6,953 nucleotides of DNA from JAWKIW01 sp046331175 (GTDB taxonomy: Bacteria; Actinomycetota; Acidimicrobiia; Acidimicrobiales; Acidimicrobilacustridaceae), in contig JAXLRI010000031.1 in the NCBI GenBank assembly GCA_046331175.1, positions 1 through 6,953 on the forward strand, in the 5' to 3' direction. Both the position numbers and the translations under genes were made by a program. Shown one piece after another: positions 1 through 5,153 of this stretch. The notes under the pieces were generated by a model. It was not told where the DNA came from. It did no database searches and saw only the letters and a program-made list of their open reading frames with translations. Numbering within the stretch: position 1 is the stretch's first letter; each line of letters starts with the position of its first letter.

Positions 1-1674
1 GCCGACGACGCCGTTGGTGACGCCGGGCGACCTCGTGCCGTTGGGCAGCTCGGTGCCGTTGAAGTTGCGCACCTCGTTGCTGGCCGCCGCCGCCCACCGC
101 TGCTGGGACAGCCACAGGTAGGGCAGGTCGGCCGTCTGGCGCTCCTGCACCTTGTCGTAGGCGGCCTTGCGGGCCGGGAAGTCGGTGGTGGCCCGGCCGT
201 CGGCCAGGGCCTGGTCGAGCTGGGGATCCTTGTTGCGGGCCATGTTCAGCGCCAGGTTGCCGTCGGCGTTGGACGAGACCCACCAGATGTAGTTGTTGTC
301 GGGGTCGCCGGCGCCGAACTGGCGCCAGATCTGGGCCTGGAACTTCCCGCTGACGGCGTTGAGGATGAAGGTGTTCTGGTCGAAGTTCTGGATCTCGACC
401 TCCATGCCGACGGCCTGCCACTGGCTCTGCAGGAGCTGGACCGACTGCATGGTGACCGGGTCGGGCGGCGAGCCGAACACGAACTTCACCGGGCCCTTCT
501 CGGCGACGTAGCTGTCGACGAGCGACTTGGCCTTGGCCGGGTCGTAGCCCGGGTAGCCGGTGTCCTTGTACCACTTGGAGCTCGTCTCGAAGACGCTGTT
601 GGCGGTGAGGGCGGGGTCGGTCTGGCTCACCTGCCGCAGCGACTCGCGGTCGATGGCGTAGGCCATGGCCTGGCGGATGCGCAGGTCGTCCATCGGCGCG
701 GCCGTGGTGTTGAGCAGGACGAGGTTCACGTCCTTCTGACCGCGGGAGAGCACCAGCTGGATGCCGCCCCGCTGGGCCTCCTCCTGCATGCGGATGATGG
801 TCTGCTCGGCCGAGGTCACCGTGATGTTGACCTCACCGGACTTCACCGCCGAGAAGCGGCTCTCGGTCTCGGTGATCGGCTTGAACGTGATGCCGTCGAG
901 GTAGGGCAGCTGGCGACCGGCGCTGTCCTTGCGCCAGTACGAGGCGTTCTTCTTGACGACGAGGTCCTTGTCGGGGGTCCAGCTCTGGAAGGTGAACGGG
1001 CCGGTGCCGATGGGCTTCTGGGTGGAGTCGGGCGAGTCGAGCTGGGCCGGGGCGGCGACCACGCCCGCCTGGCCGGTGAGGCCGGTGGGGAAGGTCGCCC
1101 ACGGCATGGCCATCGTGTAGCGGACGGTGAGGTCGTCGACGGCCTCGACCTTCTCGATGGGACGGGCGGCGGCACCGGTGAGGGGCGACGCCTTGAACGC
1201 CTGGACCGTCTTGACCACGGCGGCGGCGTTGAGCGCCTCGCCGTTGTGGAACTTCACGTTGGGCCGCAGCTTGAAGTCCCAGACCGTGTAGTTGTTCGAC
1301 GGGGTGAACGACTCGGCCAGGTAGGGCGTCGGGTTGAACTGGTCGTCGAACGCGACCAGCGGGTCGAAGATGGCCAGCGCGACCTGGGTGCCCGAGGCCG
1401 CCCACCGGCTGGTGGTGGGGTTCCAGCCGTCGGTCTCGGCCTCGAGGCCGAACACGAGGGTGCCACCGGTCTTGGGATCGCCGGTGACCGGCTTGATGCG
1501 ATCGGGCGACGTGTCGGCCGAGCCCCCACCCCCGGCCGACGACGACGTCGCGGCGGGGTCGCTCGACGACGAGCAGGCCGCCATGGTCCCCAGGATCGCA
1601 ACCGCCGCCAGCGCGGCGACGGTGGCGCGGAGCGTGGTGGCGACGCGCGCCCCCAGCGTGGGCGAAGCACCCAT
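1..1674 (-). CDS. ABC transporter family 5 substrate-binding lipoprotein (3' end cut by window edge)
   Basis: The frame is open from an ATG at 1674 to the left edge (558 codons, no stop), so the C-terminus is missing but probably short, since family 5 binding proteins (SBP_bac_5) usually have about 500-600 residues. Residues 1-34 form a lipoprotein signal: Arg in the n-region, an Ala/Val/Leu core, and lipobox M-A-A-C with Cys34 as the lipidation site. A Ser/Gly-rich tether follows to about residue 65. Family hallmarks are GGTLVFGLEAETDGWNP near 70, L-R-P-N-V-K-F-H-N-G near 136, PIGTGPFTF near 221, YWRKD...LPYLDGITF near 246 and DLRIRQAMAYAIDRESL near 330. It should sit outside the membrane, anchored by lipid, and deliver a peptide-like or other small ligand to an importer; the ligand cannot be read from sequence. 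The start is supported by an SD 6 nt upstream and by the signal peptide. Permease and ATPase genes would be expected to the left. Family call certain, substrate unknown. Confidence 0.95.
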   Translation of the reverse strand, partial: MGASPTLGARVATTLRATVAALAAVAILGTMAACSSSSDPAATSSSAGGGGSADTSPDRIKPVTGDPKTGGTLVFGLEAETDGWNPTTSRWAASGTQVALAIFDPLVAFDDQFNPTPYLAESFTPSNNYTVWDFKLRPNVKFHNGEALNAAAVVKTVQAFKASPLTGAAARPIEKVEAVDDLTVRYTMAMPWATFPTGLTGQAGVVAAPAQLDSPDSTQKPIGTGPFTFQSWTPDKDLVVKKNASYWRKDSAGRQLPYLDGITFKPITETESRFSAVKSGEVNITVTSAEQTIIRMQEEAQRGGIQLVLSRGQKDVNLVLLNTTAAPMDDLRIRQAMAYAIDRESLRQVSQTDPALTANSVFETSSKWYKDTGYPGYDPAKAKSLVDSYVAEKGPVKFVFGSPPDPVTMQSVQLLQSQWQAVGMEVEIQNFDQNTFILNAVSGKFQAQIWRQFGAGDPDNNYIWWVSSNADGNLALNMARNKDPQLDQALADGRATTDFPARKAAYDKVQERQTADLPYLWLSQQRWAAAASNEVRNFNGTELPNGTRSPGVTNGVVG

Positions 1675-1680
1675 GGATTT

Positions 1681-1686
1681 CCCCCT
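1681..1686 (-). promoter_or_regulatory. Ribosome binding site of the solute-binding protein gene
   Basis: On the minus strand AGGGGG lies 6 nt before the ATG at 1674. This is a good purine-rich Shine-Dalgarno match at normal spacing, and it supports that start over internal ATGs such as codon 31, which would remove the signal peptide. Confidence 0.7.
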
Positions 1687-1731
1687 GTTGTCGGCGAGCC
1701 CCCCGCCCGTCGCTGGCAACCTACCCCCTCC

Positions 1732-1760
1732 CCGGCCCCCTGCCGGTGTCAGGGGCCCGG
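1732..1760 (-). terminator. GC-rich hairpin after the NHL-repeat gene, possible terminator without a U-tract
   Basis: Arms at 1732-1742 and 1750-1760 pair over 11 positions with one G-G mismatch around a 7-nt loop. The hairpin begins 28 bp after the stop of the NHL-repeat gene and lies wholly between genes. No T-run follows on either strand; the minus-strand continuation is G-rich. That fits the U-poor hairpins often proposed as terminators in high-G+C actinobacteria. It could instead be an mRNA-stabilising 3' structure. Strong chance hairpins are also more likely at this base composition. Confidence 0.45.
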
Positions 1761-1788
1761 CCGATGGACGCGGGACGCAACCGGTGCG

Positions 1789-4700
1789 TCAGCCGCTCGC
1801 TGCCATCACGTCGACGATGACGTCGGTCGTGCCCGAGTTGTTGGCCACGGCGAGGCTGTCGGCGGTGCCGACGGGGACCAGGGCCAGGTTGGCCCGCACG
1901 TCGCCGGCGGGCAGGTTGAGGTTCGACGCCAGCGGCACGGCCACGCCGGCCGGCCACGCCGTGAGGTGGGTTGCCTGCGACGGCAGCACCGCGGTGAGGT
2001 TCACGAGCACGGCATCGGCGCCGGCCCCGACTCCCGTCGTCCCGCCGCGGACCACGATCGTACGGCTCTCGCCGGCACCCCACCGCGAGGCGCTCGTGCC
2101 GGTGCCGTCCCGGCTGTCGGCCACGCGCTTGGGCGTCACCGAGCCCAGCTCGGCCGCCGATGTCGTCGACACGTAGCCCACCAGGTCGGCGATCACGTGG
2201 ACCGACCCCGAGTTGTTGTACAGGGCGATGGATCGCTCCACGCCGAGGGGGACGACCACGAGGTTGGCGGCGGTCTCGCCGGCGGCCACGTTCAGGTTCG
2301 ACGCCAGCGGGGCCGAACCGGCCGGGGACACGGTGAGGTGGGTCGCCGCCGTCGGCCGGGTGGCCGTCAGGTTCACGACGACGGCCACGGCGTCGGCCGG
2401 CACCGCGCTGTCGAGGGACACCGTGCGCGACGTGGTGGCCGGCCAGGGGGTGGCCCACCCGCCGGTGCCGTCACGGGAGTCGAGGACGCGGGTAGGCGTG
2501 ATTGCGATCAGGCCGCCCCGGTCGGTCCCCGGTGTCCGCGAGCGGTAGGCCACGACGTCGCCCACGAGGTGGACGCTGCCCGAGTTGTTGGCGATGCTCA
2601 CCGTCCCGTCGGCGGCGAGCTCGGCGAACACCAGGTTCGGCCGCACCGCTCCGGCGGGCACGTTGAGGTTCGACACCCCCGGCTCGGCCGTCCCCGCCTC
2701 CCAGACGGTGAGGTGGGTCGGGGCGCTCGGCAGGACCGCGGTGAGGTTCACGAGGACGGCGTCGGCGTCGGGCGGGACGCCCGTGCCCCCACCGGCCATG
2801 GCCACGGTCCGGGTCTCGCCGGCCCCCCACGGCGAGGCACTGCCCCCCGTCCCGTCGCGGGAGTCGAGGACCCTGGTGGGCGCGATGGGCGTGAGCCGCT
2901 CCGGCCCCAGCGCCGGGATGCGGCGGACCCGGTTGGTCACCGCCAGCACGATCCCACCCGCGTCGTCGACGGCCAGTCCGCGGGGATCGGCCAGCATCGC
3001 CGTCGCCGCCGGCGTGCCGTCGGGGCTGGTGCCCAACGCACCGGCGCCGGCCACCGTGGTGATGATCCCGGTGGTGCCGTCGATCTGGCGGATCCTCTGG
3101 TTCCTGGTGTCGGCGATCAGCAGGTCGCCGTCGCTCGCCACCACGAGGGACTCCGGCCCGGCCAGCTTCGCGGCGGTGGCCGGCCCGCCGTCGCCGGAGA
3201 ACCCGGCCGTGGACCCACCGGCCATGGTCGTGACGGTGCGGTCCACCAGGTCGGCCCGGCGGACCCGCTGCCCGGCGCTGCCACCCCCGGCAGACCAGTC
3301 CTCGCTCCACGCGACGTCGCCGTCCGGGAGCTCGGCGACGTCGACGGCGTCGAGGCCCTGCCCGACCACCGGCCCGCCGGGAACGCCGGGTCCATCCGAG
3401 GGGCCGGACGCGACGAGGGTGGCGAGATCGACGGTGGTCGGGTCGAAGCGGAGGATGTCGTACGGGGTCGCGACCAGCACCCGGCCGGCGTGATCCACAG
3501 CCAGTCCTCGTGGAGACGTGGTGACCGCGGTCTCGATGGTGCCGGTGGTGAGGTCGACGCGCCGGAGCCGGCCGCTGTCGGCGATGTACAGGTGGCCCGC
3601 GGTGACGGCCACATCCGCAGGGTTGGCGAGGAGGGCGGCGGTGGCTGGTCCGCCATCGCCGGCGGACCCGTACGCGCCAGTGCCCGCCACGCGGCTGATC
3701 TCGCCGGTGGTCGCGTCGATGCGGCGCACCACGTTGTCGAGCTGGTCGGCCACGAACACGTCGCCATCGGGAGCGACGGCGACGCCGGACGGACGGATGC
3801 CGGCCGACGTGGCCGGACCGCCGTCGCCCCAGCCGCCCGACGTGCCGTCGCCGGCGACCGTGGCGATGACCGCGAAGCCGCTGTCGATGGTGCGCAGGCG
3901 GCGGCTGGTCACCAGCACGAGGGAGCCGTCGGCGACCCGGTCGACCTTCGTCCCGCCGGTGATCTCGCTCGCCAGCGGCGAGCCGCCCTCGGCCAGGCTC
4001 CCCGGCGCCGCACCGCCGGCGACGGTGGACACGGTGGGGGTGCCGGCGGCGATCCGCACCAGCCGGGGCCGCCCGAGGTACGGCCCGATGGTGCCCTGGC
4101 CGTCGACGGAGACCAGCAGGCTGCCGCCGGGCTCGACGGCGACGTCCCACGGCAGCATCGGGGTGGCAGTGGCCAGCCAGCCGTCGGTGGGCACCCCGGC
4201 CACGCCCTTGCCCCCGACCGTCGTGATGACCTTGGTGGCGCCGTCGACGCGGCGGAGGCGGGCGTCGTTGCGATCGGCGATGAACAGGTTGTCGGCGGCG
4301 TCGACGGCGAGGGACTCGGGCACGTTCAGCCACGCGCCGATGGCCGGGCCCCCGTCGCCGAGCGGCTGGAGGCCAGTCCCAGGCCCGGCGTACACCGACA
4401 GCACGCCCGTCGCGTGGTCGATCCGGCGCACGACGTGGTTGCCCCGCTCACCGATGAACACGTCGCCGGTGGAGCCCACCGCCAGGCTCACCGGCTGGTC
4501 GAGTCGGGCCGACGTGGCCGGAGCGCCGTTGCCGGTGTAGCCGCCGACGCCGGTGCCGGCGATGGTGGTGATGGTGCCGGTCACCAGGTCGACCCGGCGC
4601 ACCACGTGGTTGCCGCTGTCGGCGATCAGCAGGCGCCCGGAGGTGTCGATGGCCAGGCCGGCAGGGCCGTTGAGGGTCGCCGCCGTCGCCGGACCGCCGT

Positions 4701-5079
4701 CGCCGGCGTAGCCGGGCGCTCCGATGCCGGCCACCGCCTCGAGGGCGCCGCTGGGGCGACGGGCCAGCACGGCGTGGTCGTGGGTCAGGTAGGTGGTGGT
4801 GCCGACGGCGAGGACGTCGCGTCCGGAGGGGGCCGGGCCATCCACGGGAACGGTGGAGCCGTCGGCCGCCCCCGGGACGGCGCCGGCGAGGGTCTCGATG
4901 CCGCCGCCCACGATGGCGGGGCCGGCCGACCTCGGCACCATGGACGCCGGCGTCGGCATCGGGGTGGCGGCGGCACCCGCCCACGGGACGGCCGCCCCTC
5001 CGATCACCAACGCGGCGCCGAGCGCCACGACAGCTCGGCGACCTCGTCGCCGAGCCCAAGACGACCCCTGTGCCCGCAC
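1789..5079 (-). CDS. Secreted NHL-repeat beta-propeller protein with three tandem C-terminal domains
   Basis: This 1096-residue protein starts at GTG 5079, supported by a strong SD and a signal peptide right after it. Residues 1-38 are a Sec-type signal: basic R-R-R-G-R-R, an Ala/Val/Leu core, and A-x-A cleavage sites after 36 or 38. A low-complexity linker runs to about 115. Residues 122-724 hold about eleven NHL-like units, the clearest with G-D-G-G-P-A-T (126, 418, 474, 629), a D-G-x-L-x-I-A-D strand, N-x-V-V-R-R-[VI]-D and T-G-x-I-x-T-x-A-G. Such units fold as beta-propeller blades and usually bind protein, glycan or RNA; no catalytic motif is visible. Residues 732-1093 are three copies of a domain starting T-R-V-L-D-S-R-D-G-T-G and ending N-N-S-G-S-V-H. 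There is no transmembrane helix, LPXTG or other anchor after the signal, so it is probably released or loosely wall-associated. Ligand and role are unknown. Neighbours are co-directional but seem unrelated. Confidence 0.93.
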   Translation of the reverse strand: MRAQGSSWARRRGRRAVVALGAALVIGGAAVPWAGAAATPMPTPASMVPRSAGPAIVGGGIETLAGAVPGAADGSTVPVDGPAPSGRDVLAVGTTTYLTHDHAVLARRPSGALEAVAGIGAPGYAGDGGPATAATLNGPAGLAIDTSGRLLIADSGNHVVRRVDLVTGTITTIAGTGVGGYTGNGAPATSARLDQPVSLAVGSTGDVFIGERGNHVVRRIDHATGVLSVYAGPGTGLQPLGDGGPAIGAWLNVPESLAVDAADNLFIADRNDARLRRVDGATKVITTVGGKGVAGVPTDGWLATATPMLPWDVAVEPGGSLLVSVDGQGTIGPYLGRPRLVRIAAGTPTVSTVAGGAAPGSLAEGGSPLASEITGGTKVDRVADGSLVLVTSRRLRTIDSGFAVIATVAGDGTSGGWGDGGPATSAGIRPSGVAVAPDGDVFVADQLDNVVRRIDATTGEISRVAGTGAYGSAGDGGPATAALLANPADVAVTAGHLYIADSGRLRRVDLTTGTIETAVTTSPRGLAVDHAGRVLVATPYDILRFDPTTVDLATLVASGPSDGPGVPGGPVVGQGLDAVDVAELPDGDVAWSEDWSAGGGSAGQRVRRADLVDRTVTTMAGGSTAGFSGDGGPATAAKLAGPESLVVASDGDLLIADTRNQRIRQIDGTTGIITTVAGAGALGTSPDGTPAATAMLADPRGLAVDDAGGIVLAVTNRVRRIPALGPERLTPIAPTRVLDSRDGTGGSASPWGAGETRTVAMAGGGTGVPPDADAVLVNLTAVLPSAPTHLTVWEAGTAEPGVSNLNVPAGAVRPNLVFAELAADGTVSIANNSGSVHLVGDVVAYRSRTPGTDRGGLIAITPTRVLDSRDGTGGWATPWPATTSRTVSLDSAVPADAVAVVVNLTATRPTAATHLTVSPAGSAPLASNLNVAAGETAANLVVVPLGVERSIALYNNSGSVHVIADLVGYVSTTSAAELGSVTPKRVADSRDGTGTSASRWGAGESRTIVVRGGTTGVGAGADAVLVNLTAVLPSQATHLTAWPAGVAVPLASNLNLPAGDVRANLALVPVGTADSLAVANNSGTTDVIVDVMAASG
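1801..2886 (-). repeat. Three tandem C-terminal protein domains (T-R-V-L-D-S-R type) of the NHL-repeat protein
   Basis: Copies lie at about 2886-2545 (residues 732-845), 2508-2173 (858-969) and 2142-1801 (980-1093), each about 112-114 residues with short linkers. Shared elements in order are R-V-[LA]-D-S-R-D-G-T-G, V-N-L-T-A, T-H-L-T, a Pro/Ala-Gly turn, S-N-L-N-[VL]-x-A-G, N-L-[VA] and N-N-S-G. The alternating hydrophobic pattern suggests an all-beta fold. I recognise this repeat from the ends of other secreted actinobacterial proteins but cannot give a reliable family name or function. Copy 3 is the most divergent, with R-V-A-D-S-R and loss of the S-V-H motif. Confidence 0.85.
2908..4716 (-). 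repeat. About eleven NHL-type beta-propeller units in the secreted protein
   Basis: Units are roughly residues 122-175, 181-232, 240-290, 297-355, 361-410, 417-466, 471-520, 521-558, 574-621, 627-678 and 686-724. Units 1, 2, 3, 6, 7 and 10 are close to consensus. Units 4, 5, 8, 9 and 11 are degenerate in length or lack the G-D-G-G-P-A-T turn or the R-R-[VI]-D motif. With six blades per typical NHL propeller, eleven units suggest two propellers, perhaps sharing a closing strand. The boundaries are by eye. Confidence 0.75.
4966..5079 (-). other. Signal peptide of the NHL-repeat protein
   Basis: Residues 1-38 show a charged n-region (R10-R-R-G-R-R), a hydrophobic core of about 17 residues and a small-residue c-region A-G-A-A-A before the Pro-rich mature start. 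The twin Arg before A-V-V is only loosely like a Tat motif, so Sec export is preferred. Confidence 0.85.
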
Positions 5080-5085
5080 GCCCCC

Positions 5086-5092
5086 ACCTCCC
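5086..5092 (-). promoter_or_regulatory. Ribosome binding site of the NHL-repeat gene, fixes the GTG start
   Basis: Minus-strand GGGAGGT lies 6 nt before GTG 5079, an almost perfect anti-SD match. It decides for the GTG start, and the signal peptide begins directly at that codon. Confidence 0.85.
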
Positions 5093-5153
5093 AGCGCCGC
5101 CCGACCGGCGACCTGTCAACGCTAGCGAAGGACGGGGCGTCGCACCTGGCGGT

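Noticed and set aside
293..511. Short plus-strand frames at 293-511, 929-1120 and 1334-2176 as candidate small genes
   Set aside because: They lie opposite well-conserved binding-protein or repeat-domain sequence and have no recognisable domain. The sense frame explains the base pattern.
1718..1723. TAGGTT on the minus strand as a -10 box for the solute-binding gene
   Set aside because: It fits TANNNT, but no -35 element lies 16-18 nt upstream, where the GC hairpin sits. One short match is not enough for a promoter call.
2471..4333. A 620-codon minus-strand frame inside the NHL gene
   Set aside because: Its product is an Arg/Gly/His/Pro-rich low-complexity string in a different frame from the clear NHL repeats. 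It is a frame shadow of the repetitive gene.
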